From the NCBI GenBank assembly GCA_934754425.1, contig CAKVIN010000008.1, positions 28,852 to 92,851 on the forward strand: 64,000 nucleotides of DNA. The letters run 5' to 3'. This document shows positions 16,576 through 25,984 of this stretch, piece after piece (the stretch's first letter is position 1; each line of letters begins with the position of its first letter). The position numbers were made by a program, and so were the translations under genes. Below the pieces are notes generated by a model, which was not told the DNA's origin, did not search any database, and saw only the letters and a program-made list of their open reading frames with translations. Origin of the DNA: an uncultured Candidatus Melainabacteria bacterium (GTDB lineage: Bacteria; Cyanobacteriota; Vampirovibrionia; Gastranaerophilales; Gastranaerophilaceae).

Positions 16576-17031
16576 TTATACCTTCTTGTTTACGAAAATA
16601 CCGGATGCCATATTCAGCTTTTGAACCAGTTCTCCCAGTTCATTACCGGATATTGTTTCTATTAACCGATCTGTCGCACTATCGTATAATTCTATTATAT
16701 CATCTTTTACATTTAATTTAACATAAAAATCTTTATTTGGGTTTTCAATTTCTTCTGCTTCTGTATCATCTTCTTCGAGATTGTCTTCAAGTTTTTTTTC
16801 TACCAACCCGTCTTGGAATTCTTCTTGTGCAGGATTTTGTTGTTTTTTATTGGATTTTTCATCTTCATCATTTTTACGATGCACTCTTTGATTTGCTCCA
16901 AGATTTTGGACATGTTGAGAATCATTTAATGCATCGGACTGCAGCGCTTGTTCTGTTTTATTAGCAAGCTCAGCGGAAGTTGATTCTTTTATCACGCCGG
17001 TATTTGCAATTGATAAACCATCCATGCCCAT
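16576..17031 (-). CDS. flaG: FlaG-family protein
   Basis: 151 residues. The N-terminal 95 residues are polar, Asn/Glu/Lys-rich and probably disordered. The C-terminal domain (KLNVKDDIIELYDSATDRLI, then ETISGNELGELVQKLN) matches FlaG, which affects filament length. AAGGA precedes the start. First gene of flaG-fliS-fliT-like, divergent from the gene at 17119. Confidence 0.85.
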   Translation of the reverse strand: MGMDGLSIANTGVIKESTSAELANKTEQALQSDALNDSQHVQNLGANQRVHRKNDEDEKSNKKQQNPAQEEFQDGLVEKKLEDNLEEDDTEAEEIENPNKDFYVKLNVKDDIIELYDSATDRLIETISGNELGELVQKLNMASGIFVNKKV

Positions 17032-17052
17032 AAATAAAGTGTCCTTAACATA

Positions 17053-17081
17053 TTCTAACTTATTACATATTATGCTATAAT
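17053..17081 (+). promoter_or_regulatory. Promoter candidate upstream of 17119
   Basis: TTCTAA (17053-17058), 17-base spacer, TATAAT (17076-17081). The -10 is perfect and the -35 weak. Confidence 0.45.
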
Positions 17082-17118
17082 ACTTTTAAGTTCATCATAT
17101 AAAAGAAGGGTATATTTT

Positions 17119-17898
17119 ATGAGTAATAGTTTATTTATAGATTTTATGGAAAAAATGCTTACATTTCCATTGTGGATTAAGCAAACAATATTTTTAAATC
17201 TATCAAATGATTTGAATACTTATTTAAGTAATGAATTTTTGGACGTTCATCAAGGAGAATTGTTCCACATTTACCGTCCGGCACTTTCTGATGTGGGGCA
17301 AAATGAACTTTTGACAAAAGAATCTAAGTATGATGAAATGATTTATTCTTTCATGAATTGTTGTTCAAAGGGCATGTCGCTTGTTGAAATTGCTATCGAA
17401 AATAATTTAACAATGGAAGAAATAGCTAAAGCATTTATGTTTTGTAAATCATCAGGTTTCTTTTCTGATAAAGTTCCAAGTTCAGTTGGTGCTATAGCAG
17501 GTTTTATAGCAGGTAAATACAGAACGGGTGAATATTTTATTCGTGCAGGAAAGATGACAATCGAACAACTTGATGAAGTTTTGAATAAACAGCAAGAAAT
17601 GAATGATGCCGGAAAGCACGTATTTATTGCAGAATTAATGGTTCAAATGGGATTTATTGCAGATAGAGATGTGAAAAGTATCATGTTCATGAAAGAAGAA
17701 GCCGGTAAGCGTTTTTCACTTAATCCGGATGAAATGCCATCTATTGCGATGGAAAAAGAAAAATATGATATTCGAGTTGAAAACACTAAATTAAAAGAAG
17801 AAAACGAAATTTTACGTCAAAAAATGGATGCAATTCTTAAATTCATAAAAGAACACAAAGACAATGACGACTCTTCTACTGAAAATACAGAGCAATAA
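17119..17898 (+). CDS. MshEN / GspE N-terminal-like domain protein with coiled coil
   Basis: 259 residues. Residues about 135-200 (GKYRTGEYFIRAGKMTIEQL through LMVQMGFIADRDV) have the 'G-x-x-L-x-x-x-G-x-I' two-helix pattern of the N-terminal domain of type II secretion/type IV pilus ATPases, some of which bind cyclic di-GMP. The first 130 residues resemble a winged-helix-like helical region (LVEIAIENNLTMEEIAKA), and the last 40 form a coiled coil. No ATPase domain. An adaptor or regulator role is inference. Four bases before the asparaginase gene. Confidence 0.65.
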   Translation: MSNSLFIDFMEKMLTFPLWIKQTIFLNLSNDLNTYLSNEFLDVHQGELFHIYRPALSDVGQNELLTKESKYDEMIYSFMNCCSKGMSLVEIAIENNLTMEEIAKAFMFCKSSGFFSDKVPSSVGAIAGFIAGKYRTGEYFIRAGKMTIEQLDEVLNKQQEMNDAGKHVFIAELMVQMGFIADRDVKSIMFMKEEAGKRFSLNPDEMPSIAMEKEKYDIRVENTKLKEENEILRQKMDAILKFIKEHKDNDDSSTENTEQ

Positions 17899-17901
17899 AT
17901 T

Positions 17902-18792
17902 ATGCGAATAGAATATATACGTGATGGATTAGTAGAAGAATTTCATGAGGGTATTTGTTATAGATTTTTAGATAAAAATCCAAATGATACTCAACCTTAT
18001 TATCTTCGCTCTTGCGCAAAACCGTTACAAGCAACTTTGTTAAATGAGTGTGCTCCGGATTTAACAGAAGAAGAACTTGCGCTTTGTTGCGGTTCTCATG
18101 CCGGAGAAGAATGTCATATAAAAATTGCTAGACAAATTTTAAGTAAATATAATATTGATGAAAAATTGCTTAAATGCGGTGTTCATGCGCCTTTATCAAG
18201 AAGTATGCAAGACAAAATGCTTCTTGATAATGAAAAAGCTAGTGAAATACATAATAATTGTTCCGGTAAACATATAGGCTTTTTGGTGGTTTGTAAAAAA
18301 CATGGTTGGGATATGAACACGTATGATGCCCCTAACCATCCTTTGCAAATTGCAGTAAAAAAAAGAATAAATAATTTGTGTGAAGTTACTGAAGATTATC
18401 CAGTTACAACGGATGGTTGTGGAGTTCCAATATTAAGCATGCCACTATATAATATGTTAATCGGATATATTAATCTTTTAAAATATGACAAGATAATTAC
18501 TTCAATAAAAAATTATCCATATATTTTTGGTGGCGAAAATCGTCTTGATACGGAAATCATAGAAAAAAGCGATGATTTGATTGCAAAAGTCGGTGCCGGT
18601 GGACTTTGTATTGTTCTTAATATAAAGAAAAAAGATGCGTTTGTTATAAAAATAAACGATTGTTCAATGGAGGCAAGACGTTTTGCGGTATTAAATTATA
18701 TTAATGAACTGGGTTGGGCAAATATATCATTTGATAATGATATAAAAACCATTCAAGGAAAAATTGTTGGAAAAGTATTTATAAAATCTTAA
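17902..18792 (+). CDS. Asparaginase II family protein
   Basis: L-asparaginase-like protein (Asparaginase_II, AnsA-type family distinct from E. coli AnsB). 296 residues; motifs SCAKPLQATLL near 36-46, CCGSHAGEECH near 62-72, HNNCSGKHIGF near 115-125, and TTDGCGVP near 160. Likely cytoplasmic hydrolysis of asparagine to aspartate and ammonia. Four bases after the MshEN-like gene, and followed 116 bases later by glnA, so nitrogen metabolism genes cluster here. Confidence 0.88.
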   Translation: MRIEYIRDGLVEEFHEGICYRFLDKNPNDTQPYYLRSCAKPLQATLLNECAPDLTEEELALCCGSHAGEECHIKIARQILSKYNIDEKLLKCGVHAPLSRSMQDKMLLDNEKASEIHNNCSGKHIGFLVVCKKHGWDMNTYDAPNHPLQIAVKKRINNLCEVTEDYPVTTDGCGVPILSMPLYNMLIGYINLLKYDKIITSIKNYPYIFGGENRLDTEIIEKSDDLIAKVGAGGLCIVLNIKKKDAFVIKINDCSMEARRFAVLNYINELGWANISFDNDIKTIQGKIVGKVFIKS

Positions 18793-18803
18793 TATCAAAC
18801 CTA

Positions 18804-18830
18804 TTGACCAATAAGAAAAAATAATATAAT
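18804..18830 (+). promoter_or_regulatory. Promoter of glnA
   Basis: TTGACC (18804-18809), short 15-base spacer, TATAAT (18825-18830). It leaves a leader of about 70 nt. The sub-optimal spacer suggests an activator, but no clear NtcA box (GTA-N8-TAC) is seen. Confidence 0.5.
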
Positions 18831-18908
18831 CTTAAATAGTAATTTTTAGAGAGTAATACATTAGCTTTAAGAAAAGCAAGTAGTTATTAAGAAGAATGGA
18901 GGATTCGT

Positions 18909-20270
18909 ATGGAATTTCATCACCAGCCGTTAAGTGGCATTACTTACACAGATGCCGACATCAAAAGACTTATTACTGAATACAATGTTCAGTTTATTAA
19001 ACTTCAGTTTGTAGACATAAATGGGCAAGTAAAAAATTTGGCTGTACCATCGGAACACATTGATAGAGTTCTTAATAATGAAATGATGTTAGATGGTTCT
19101 TCAATTAAAGGATTTAGAAACATCGAAACATCCGATATGTTTTTCCATCCTGATAAAAACACTTTCCAAATTATTCCTTGGCAAGAACACGATGGTAAAA
19201 ATTCTGCAAGATTAATATGTGATATTTATAATGCAGACGGCACTCCTTTTGAAGGTTGCCCAAGATGTAATTTAAAAAGACTTATGGCAGAAGCTAAAAA
19301 ATTAGGTTTTTCAATGAATGTTGGACCGGAAGCTGAATTTTTCTTATTTGAAAAAGATGATGAAGGCAAAATTACTACAAAAACACACGATAGAGCAGGC
19401 TATTATGATGTTGGACCTGATGATTTAGGAGAAGCAGTTCGTTCTGATATCGTAAGTACATTACAAGAAATGGATTTTGATATAGAAGCTTCTCACCACG
19501 AAGTGGCAGACGGTCAACACGAAGTTGATTTTAAATATTCAGATATTTTAACAACAGCTGACAATGTTGTAACATTTAAGGTTGCAGTGAAAGCAGTTGC
19601 AGCACAATATGGTTTGCACGCAACATTTATGCCAAAACCGGTATTTGGAATAAATGGCTCCGGCATGCACTGTAATATTTCTTTATTCAAAGATGGCGAA
19701 AATGCTTTTTATGATGAAAAAGCTGAGTATCAATTATCAGATACTGCAAGATATGCAATTGGTGGTCTTTTAAAACATATAAAGAGTATTACAGCAATTC
19801 TTAACCCAACAGTAAACAGCTATAAGAGATTGGTTCCAGGATACGAAGCTCCTGTTTATATGGCTTGGTCATTGGCTAACAGAAGTGCACTGTTGAGAGT
19901 TCCAGCAAAACGTGGTATTTCAACTCGTGTTGAACTTCGTTCTCCTGACCCAAGTTGTAACCCTTATTTAGCTTTTGCAACAATTCTTGCAGCTTGTTTA
20001 GATGGTGTAAGAAACAAAATTGAACCGCCAAAACCGGTTGAAGCAAATATTTATAAACTTTCTGACAGAGAAAGAAAGAAAATGAAAATAGAATCTCTTC
20101 CGGGAAGCTTAGAAGAAGCATTAGGATACATGGAAAAATCCTTGATTGCCAAAACAGCTTTAGGTGAACATATTGTTGATGAGTTTATGACAGCAAAAGA
20201 AATTGAATGGGATTCATTCAGAACATATGTTTCACAATGGGAAATTGATAAGTACTTAGCAAGGTACTAG
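18909..20270 (+). CDS. glnA: Glutamine synthetase type I (GSI-alpha size)
   Basis: ATP-dependent amidation of glutamate. 453 residues. Beta-grasp N-domain; DGSSIKGF near 55-62, GPEAEFFLF near 139-147, the ATP/ammonia segment HHEVADGQHEVDF, GSGMHCNISLF and NPTVNSYKRLVPGYEAP, and RVELRSPDPSCNPYLAFA. The usual adenylylation tyrosine motif (NLYDLP) reads ANIYKLSDRE, so covalent regulation is unlikely and feedback-type control of GSI-alpha enzymes more probable. GGAGG precedes the ATG. Confidence 0.97.
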   Translation: MEFHHQPLSGITYTDADIKRLITEYNVQFIKLQFVDINGQVKNLAVPSEHIDRVLNNEMMLDGSSIKGFRNIETSDMFFHPDKNTFQIIPWQEHDGKNSARLICDIYNADGTPFEGCPRCNLKRLMAEAKKLGFSMNVGPEAEFFLFEKDDEGKITTKTHDRAGYYDVGPDDLGEAVRSDIVSTLQEMDFDIEASHHEVADGQHEVDFKYSDILTTADNVVTFKVAVKAVAAQYGLHATFMPKPVFGINGSGMHCNISLFKDGENAFYDEKAEYQLSDTARYAIGGLLKHIKSITAILNPTVNSYKRLVPGYEAPVYMAWSLANRSALLRVPAKRGISTRVELRSPDPSCNPYLAFATILAACLDGVRNKIEPPKPVEANIYKLSDRERKKMKIESLPGSLEEALGYMEKSLIAKTALGEHIVDEFMTAKEIEWDSFRTYVSQWEIDKYLARY

Positions 20271-20310
20271 AAGAAGCTACAAAATAGCTATTGTTATTAA
20301 ATAATAAAAT

Positions 20311-20364
20311 TTATTACACTGAATTTGAAGAAATTAAAAATATTTTTTCGAATTCGGTGTAATA
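20311..20364 (+). terminator. Hairpin after glnA
   Basis: TTATTACACTGAATTTGAA pairs imperfectly with TTCGAATTCGGTGTAATAG. The long AT-rich stem 40 bases after the stop is followed by TTTGTTATT, a probable terminator. Confidence 0.6.
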
Positions 20365-20397
20365 GTTTGTTATTACAATATTACAATTTTGACGTGA

Positions 20398-20409
20398 TAT
20401 AATTAAGTT
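20398..20409 (+). promoter_or_regulatory. -10 box six bases before anmK ATG (leaderless start)
   Basis: Perfect TATAAT (20398-20403), six bases, ATG at 20410; no Shine-Dalgarno. Confidence 0.55.
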
Positions 20410-21525
20410 ATGGAAGAGAAGGAAACTAAAAAAGTTATTGGTTTAATGTCCGGTACATCTTGTGATTCAATAGATGCAGGACTTTGTGAAGTTAATCCGG
20501 ATTTATCCGTTAAACTTATTCATGGAATAAATTATTCTTATCCGGAACATATTCGGGCAAAGATTTTTTCAGCATTCAGAGGTGAAATAAATATTAAAGA
20601 ATTATGCCAGCTTAATTTTGCAGTTGGTAAATGTTTTGCAAATGCAGCAAATATGCTTATTGAGGAATTTGGTAAACCTGATTTGATTGCAAGCCACGGA
20701 CAAACCGTTTATCATTACCCGTTTGATGAAAAACTTGATAATATTTCTTTAAAAAGTACGCTTCAAATTGGAGATGGTTCTGTTATTGCAGAAGAAACTG
20801 GCTGCATGGTTGTTTCAAATTTTCGTGAACGTGATATTGCAGCAGGCGGACAAGGAGCTCCGCTGGTATGTTTTGCGGATGAAAAATGGTTTAAAAATTC
20901 TTTAATTCAAAATATCGGTGGGATATCAAATGTTACAGTTGTATCAGATGATTGTGAAACTTTTGGATTTGATAATGGTTGTGGCAATATTATGATTGAT
21001 TATTGCGTCCAAAAACTATTTGGCAAAAAATACGATAAAGATGGTGAAATTGCTGCAAGTGGTAATGTTTGTGAAAGTTGGCTAGATTGTCTTTTGCAGG
21101 ATGAATATTATTTTATAGACCCACCAAAAACAACAGGACGAGAATATTTTTCCGGTAAATACATAGAAAATATTTTAAAAATAGCACCGCCAGAACCTGC
21201 TGATATTGTTGCAACTTTGACTGCTTTAACAGCAAAAACTATTGCGCAATCTTATGAAAGGTTTGTTTATCCTAATGTTCATGTCGATACTGCTGTGATT
21301 GGTGGAGGCGGAGCTTATAATAAAACAATGATGAAATTTTTAAGAATGTATTTGCCTAAACATATTGAATTAAAAACGCATGAAGATTATGGGATTTCTA
21401 ATAATTTTAAAGAAGTTATGGCATTTGCACTTTTAGGATATTGCAATTATTATGGAATTCCAAATAATCTTCCATCATGTACTGGCGCAAAAAAACGTGT
21501 AGTTTTAGGCGCAATATATAATTAG
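20410..21525 (+). CDS. anmK: Anhydro-N-acetylmuramic acid kinase
   Basis: Phosphorylates and opens 1,6-anhydro-MurNAc released from cell-wall turnover, giving MurNAc-6-P. 371 residues. GLMSGTSCDSIDA near 11-23 (nucleotide loop), SHGQTVYH near 95, NFRERDIAAGGQGAPLV near 140 and NIGGISNVT near 170. The usual FDTGPGN reads GFDNGCGN here (about 190), a small departure in an otherwise invariant loop. The promoter geometry predicts a leaderless message. Confidence 0.94.
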   Translation: MEEKETKKVIGLMSGTSCDSIDAGLCEVNPDLSVKLIHGINYSYPEHIRAKIFSAFRGEINIKELCQLNFAVGKCFANAANMLIEEFGKPDLIASHGQTVYHYPFDEKLDNISLKSTLQIGDGSVIAEETGCMVVSNFRERDIAAGGQGAPLVCFADEKWFKNSLIQNIGGISNVTVVSDDCETFGFDNGCGNIMIDYCVQKLFGKKYDKDGEIAASGNVCESWLDCLLQDEYYFIDPPKTTGREYFSGKYIENILKIAPPEPADIVATLTALTAKTIAQSYERFVYPNVHVDTAVIGGGGAYNKTMMKFLRMYLPKHIELKTHEDYGISNNFKEVMAFALLGYCNYYGIPNNLPSCTGAKKRVVLGAIYN

Positions 21526-21554
21526 AATTTGATTTATAAATAAAGGAAAAAATA

Positions 21555-22184
21555 ATGCCAAGATATATAGCGATTACAGATATTCATGGTGAATTGAGAA
21601 AACTGGAAAGTGTTTTGTCACAAATAGAAACACGTCCTGACGATATTTTTGTCTTTATGGGTGATTATATTGACAGGGGACCAAATTCCAGAGAAGTTGT
21701 TGATAAGATTATAGAAGTTGGCGAACAGCACAAAGCGATATATTTAATGGGTTCGCATGAGTACGCTCTTTTGCATGCTCAAAGACATAATTACTATCAA
21801 TTTTTGTTTGATAATTATGGTGGGCCGGCAACGGTAAAAAGTTATGGAAGCTTTGAAAATATTTTTAAAATACATGGTGAATTTTTTAGAAATTTACAGT
21901 TTTATTATTTGACAGATAAATATTTATTTGTCCATGCCGGAATAAATCCTAGTTATACTTTGGAAGAACAAGATGAAACGGATTTGGTTTATATAAGAGA
22001 TCAGTTTATTTATTCAAAACATAGATTGCCGCAAAAAATAATATTTGGTCATACAGAATTTGATGAACCTTATGTTAAGGAAGATAAAATCTGTATAGAT
22101 TTGGGTTGTGGCAAGTACCCTAATGCTCATCTTTGCGGTTTGATATTGAATGAAGATGGAACAAATGAATTTGTGTATTCTTGA
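21555..22184 (+). CDS. PPP-type metallophosphatase with altered GNHE motif
   Basis: 209 residues, single calcineurin-like phosphoesterase domain. TDIHG (8-12) and GDYIDRG (36-42) are intact; the third signature reads GSHE (66-69) with Ser for the metal-bridging Asn. VHAGI near 126 and FGHTEF near 160 are present. Resembles bacterial PrpA/ApaH-like serine/threonine phosphatases. Substrate unknown, and activity may be reduced by the Asn-to-Ser change (inference). AAAGGAAAAA precedes the start; follows anmK closely. Confidence 0.85.
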   Translation: MPRYIAITDIHGELRKLESVLSQIETRPDDIFVFMGDYIDRGPNSREVVDKIIEVGEQHKAIYLMGSHEYALLHAQRHNYYQFLFDNYGGPATVKSYGSFENIFKIHGEFFRNLQFYYLTDKYLFVHAGINPSYTLEEQDETDLVYIRDQFIYSKHRLPQKIIFGHTEFDEPYVKEDKICIDLGCGKYPNAHLCGLILNEDGTNEFVYS

Positions 22185-22302
22185 TTTTGACTATGTGTCT
22201 ATGTTCTTAGAACTATTGCACAAAAAATAATAGTGTGATAGAATTTTTTTACAGGGAGTTTATTTTTGATAAACTTTTTATATTACGTTAAAAGAGGTGA
22301 CA

Positions 22303-22545
22303 ATGCTAGTTTCTGCTATTTCTTTAAATCATACTAAAGGGTACAATATGAGTGGTACAAAGGCTTATGACAGCCGCTCAAATGAAACAATAGGTGATAC
22401 TGCATTTAACTCGTTAACTCCGTATTCTAACAGTAAAAAAGCTGTTTCTACTGAAGAATTACCTCAAGTTTATGCCAATATTACAGAATGGCAGAATTTC
22501 TGTCATAATCAAATTTTGGGCAAAAAATTTAATGTTATTGCATAG
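22303..22545 (+). CDS. Small unrecognised protein
   Basis: 80 residues from the ATG at 22303, preceded by AGAGGTGA. Polar, Ser/Thr/Asn-rich (MLVSAISLNHTKGYNMSGTK), ending in ITEWQNFCHNQILGKKFNVIA. No domain recognised. Six bases upstream of ribF, so likely co-transcribed. Confidence 0.6.
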   Translation: MLVSAISLNHTKGYNMSGTKAYDSRSNETIGDTAFNSLTPYSNSKKAVSTEELPQVYANITEWQNFCHNQILGKKFNVIA

Positions 22546-22551
22546 TGTATT

Positions 22552-23394
22552 ATGAGAATTGGTTTAGTATTAGGTTTTTTTGATGGTGTTCATCTCGCTC
22601 ATCAAGAAGTTATTCGCTCTGCGTTGAGTTATGCAGAAAAGGTTTGTGTAGTTACGTTTTTGTCTTCGCCGGCAGAATTTTTTGGCAAAGATTATAAGTA
22701 TATATATTCGAGAGAAAAATCTATAGAGAAAATTAAATCATTAGGGGTTGATGAGGTTGTAGAACTTGATTTTTCTCAAATAGCGACCATGCCGGCAGAA
22801 AATTATTTACATTCTTTGATAGAAAAATATTCTCCTGTGTCAATATCTACAGGGTTTAATCATACATTTGGAAAAAATAAAAGTGGAAATGCGGAGTTTT
22901 TGGATAAAAATTCTGTAAAATACGGATATAAGTATTTTTGTGTTCCGGCTCAAAAATGTGACGGCAAGGTTATTAGTTCAACTTATATAAAAGAATTGCT
23001 TCAAGATGGTGAAATTGAACAAGCTAATAGACTTTTGGGTAGCAAATTCTCAATTACCGGAACGGTGATAGAAGGTGCGCAAATAGGCAGAACAATTGGT
23101 TTTCCGACTGCAAATATAAGTTATCCAAAAAATATTATACAGATTCCTTATGGAGTATATGCAGCAAAAGTAAATGGGCATGCCGGAGTTTTTAATTGGG
23201 GGCTGAAACCAACTGTTCATAATATTAAAGAGCCGATTGTAGAAGTTCATATTTTAGGATATGAAGGAAATTTGTATGGCAAGAATATTGAAATTGATAT
23301 TTTAAAAAAGTTGCGAAATGAACAAAAATTTGCTAATTTGGAAGAACTAAAGTTACAAATCAAAAAGGATGCGGATGAATGCTTAAAGTTGTAA
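22552..23394 (+). CDS. ribF: Bifunctional riboflavin kinase / FAD synthetase
   Basis: Makes FMN and then FAD from riboflavin. 280 residues. The N-terminal FAD synthetase (nucleotidyltransferase) shows GFFDGVHLAHQ (8-18) and ISSTYIKELLQDG near 142; the C-terminal flavokinase shows GRTIGFPTAN near 181 and YGVYA, then VFNWGLKPTV. Slightly shorter than usual (about 310). It overlaps the formyltransferase start by 16 bases. Confidence 0.94.
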   Translation: MRIGLVLGFFDGVHLAHQEVIRSALSYAEKVCVVTFLSSPAEFFGKDYKYIYSREKSIEKIKSLGVDEVVELDFSQIATMPAENYLHSLIEKYSPVSISTGFNHTFGKNKSGNAEFLDKNSVKYGYKYFCVPAQKCDGKVISSTYIKELLQDGEIEQANRLLGSKFSITGTVIEGAQIGRTIGFPTANISYPKNIIQIPYGVYAAKVNGHAGVFNWGLKPTVHNIKEPIVEVHILGYEGNLYGKNIEIDILKKLRNEQKFANLEELKLQIKKDADECLKL

Positions 23395-24332
23395 TTATTG
23401 GATATGGAGAAATGTTCACAAATTTAATTGCCGGAACGCTTGATTCTGGTTGTGAAATTGTTGGAGTTTTAAGAAAAGATACAACAAAATATCATCCTTT
23501 TTGGCGCAAATTAAAAGATATCATAAATCCTTCCATTGAATACAGTTATATAAAAAGTTATTCTTTACCGGAAATTCAAGCAAGAGGGGTTAATACAAAA
23601 GAATTTAAACAAGCATTATTAAAATTAAATCCGGATATAATTCTTGTGGGTTCATGGGGCGAAAAAATTGGTAAAGAAATTTTTGATTTACCTAAAATTG
23701 CTACAATAAATGCGCATCCGTCACTTTTACCAAAATATAGAGGTCCGAATCCATATTTTTGGACGATAAGAAATATGGAGCAGAAAAGCGGTATTACATT
23801 TCATCTTGTAGATAAAAATATTGATACCGGAGCGATTTTGGCTCAAGAAGAAGTTAAGATATTTTCTTCCGATACAGGAAAATCTTTGAAAGAGAGAACT
23901 GTTCTTATGGCTCGTGGAGTGGTGTGTGAACTTTTGAAAGCTTTGAGAGAAGATATAATTATTCCGCTTACGCAAAGAGAAGATAAAGCGAGTTATTATT
24001 CTCATCCGAGCGATTTAGAGCTGGATTTTAACAGAAGTGCGGAAGAAAATGATGCCATTATAAGAGCAATTCATCCGTGGGGACAAGCTTATATTTATCA
24101 TAATAGCAATTGCATTGTTGTAACTTCATATATTACGGAAATCAGTGAAAATAATTCCGAATACACAGAGGCAGGAACGATTGTTGATATGGATTATAAA
24201 GAACGAACATTAAGCGTTTTATGTGGCAATAATAAAATTATCAAATTACATGTCGGTTTGTATAAAAAGTATGACAGACCTTTTACAAGTAATTACATCA
24301 AACGTGATATGTGTGTTGGAATGAAATTGTGA
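23379..24332 (+). CDS. Formyltransferase family protein (Fmt-like)
   Basis: 317 residues. Formyl-tetrahydrofolate-dependent transferase fold: the catalytic block INAHPSLLPKYRGPNPYFW near 112-130 (Asn, His) and DTGAILAQEE near 147-156 (catalytic Asp). A C-terminal domain of about 100 residues resembles the OB-like end of methionyl-tRNA formyltransferase. Either Fmt itself or a sugar-amine/other formyltransferase; the N-terminal FAGT-type region of true Fmt is not obvious. Translationally coupled to ribF. Confidence 0.8.
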   Translation: MLKVVIIGYGEMFTNLIAGTLDSGCEIVGVLRKDTTKYHPFWRKLKDIINPSIEYSYIKSYSLPEIQARGVNTKEFKQALLKLNPDIILVGSWGEKIGKEIFDLPKIATINAHPSLLPKYRGPNPYFWTIRNMEQKSGITFHLVDKNIDTGAILAQEEVKIFSSDTGKSLKERTVLMARGVVCELLKALREDIIIPLTQREDKASYYSHPSDLELDFNRSAEENDAIIRAIHPWGQAYIYHNSNCIVVTSYITEISENNSEYTEAGTIVDMDYKERTLSVLCGNNKIIKLHVGLYKKYDRPFTSNYIKRDMCVGMKL

Positions 24333-24486
24333 AAGTAAAAAACATAATCAACAATTAATAAAGTTCTTAAATTACATATAAATGCGAAACAAAATTTTTC
24401 AAAAAGGTTAATCTTCTTTCATATTATCTAGATGATTTTGATAATATTGATGCTTTTTATGTATAATATTCCTGAGGCTAGCCAAA

Positions 24487-25869
24487 ATGATAAATGATTT
24501 AACAAAGGGAGAACCACTAAAATTAATGATGTTGTTTTCTATTCCGTTATTAATAGGAAACATTTTTCAGCAATTTTATAATATTGCAGATATTATTATA
24601 GTCGGCAGAACTCTCGGGATGAATGCTCTTGCAGCAGTTGGAGCAGTTTCACCTCTGTTTTTTCTTATTATGTTTATTATAGTTGGACTTACAAATGGCT
24701 TTTCTGTAATCACCGGACAAAGATTCGGAGCTAAAGACTATGAAGGTGTTAGACGTTCTGTTACAATGTCAACAATTTTGAGTACAACTTTCACATTTAT
24801 ATTTACTGTAATTTGTGCTGTATTTATGCATTGGATTTTACATCTGATGAATGTTCCGCCTGAAATATACCGTGATGCTTACCTTTATATACAAATTGTT
24901 GTATTTGGACTGCTTGTCGCTAATTTCTACAATCTTTTAGCAAGTGTAATCAGAGCACTCGGAGATAGTATGACTCCGCTTTATTGCTTGATTATAGCTT
25001 CTGTTTTAAATATATTTTTAGCTTTGTTATTTATTTTAAAATTTCATTTTGGAGTTCCGGGGTCAGCTTTTGCACTGGTTTTATCGCAAGCTTTTTCAGG
25101 TGTTTTATGTGTTTGGTATGTGAAAAAGCATTTTCCGATTTTACATTTAAAAAAACAGGATTGGATTTTTGATTGGAAAAAGGAATTTGGTTTTGCGTAT
25201 GAGCACTTAAAAGTAGGAGTTCCAATGGCAGTTCAATTCGCAATATTAGGCACAAGCATCCTTATTATTCAGAGCGTTTGCAACTCTTTCGGTGCAAATG
25301 TAATTGCTGCATTCACTGCTGCATTAAGAATTGAGCAAATAGCAACCCTTCCAATGATATCATTTGGTGTAGCTTTAGCTTCTTTTGTTGCTCAAAATTT
25401 TGGTGCAGGAAACTTTTCCAGAATTAGATATGGGGTAACTAGAGCTTCGCTTATAAATGTTGGCTTAAGTGTTGTAATGGCTTTTATAATGCACTTTTGG
25501 GGCGGACATTTAGTTAGAATTTTTGTCGGGTATCAAAATGAAAATATAGTAAGCATAGCGCATGCTTATTTATTTAGAAGTTCTTTATTCTACTTTTTCT
25601 TGGCTCAGATTTTTATTTACAGAAATGCTCTTCAAGGACTTGGAAGAGCTGTTATACCTATGCTTGCATCAATTGGCGAATTGTTAATGAGGGCTTTTGC
25701 TGCAATTTATTTGGCTACAAGAATCGGATATTTTGGAGTATTTTATGCAGGTCCAATTGCTTGGGTTGCAGCCTCTTTAGTTTTAGCTATCGGATATTAT
25801 TCAACCATCAAAGTATTTTTATTCAAAGCGCAAAAGAAATTAAGAAATAGTAGAAAACTGAATTTATAG
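24487..25869 (+). CDS. MATE family multidrug/Na+ efflux transporter
   Basis: 460 residues, twelve hydrophobic helices typical of MatE exporters (DinF/NorM-like). Starts MINDLTKGEPLKLMMLFSIP LL, followed by QQFYNIADIIIVGRTLG, the conserved first-helix region; the second half repeats it (GVPMAVQFAILGTS, then EQIATLPMISFGVALASFVAQNFGAG). Substrate unknown. TATAAT near 24460 and GAGG before the start. Confidence 0.9.
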   Translation: MINDLTKGEPLKLMMLFSIPLLIGNIFQQFYNIADIIIVGRTLGMNALAAVGAVSPLFFLIMFIIVGLTNGFSVITGQRFGAKDYEGVRRSVTMSTILSTTFTFIFTVICAVFMHWILHLMNVPPEIYRDAYLYIQIVVFGLLVANFYNLLASVIRALGDSMTPLYCLIIASVLNIFLALLFILKFHFGVPGSAFALVLSQAFSGVLCVWYVKKHFPILHLKKQDWIFDWKKEFGFAYEHLKVGVPMAVQFAILGTSILIIQSVCNSFGANVIAAFTAALRIEQIATLPMISFGVALASFVAQNFGAGNFSRIRYGVTRASLINVGLSVVMAFIMHFWGGHLVRIFVGYQNENIVSIAHAYLFRSSLFYFFLAQIFIYRNALQGLGRAVIPMLASIGELLMRAFAAIYLATRIGYFGVFYAGPIAWVAASLVLAIGYYSTIKVFLFKAQKKLRNSRKLNL

Positions 25870-25984
25870 ACAAAAACGAAAACTTATTATAAAATGTATT
25901 TGCAGGGTAAAAGTAGAGAACCGCTACTAACTTCTTAGCCACAATCTACAATTGGAATAATGACTAAGAAAGGAGGTAGTTGCT

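Noticed and set aside
18831..18908. Glutamine riboswitch or NtcA box upstream of glnA
   Set aside because: The 70-base leader has an AAGTAG fragment but no closing stems of the glnA RNA motif, and no GTA-N8-TAC site.
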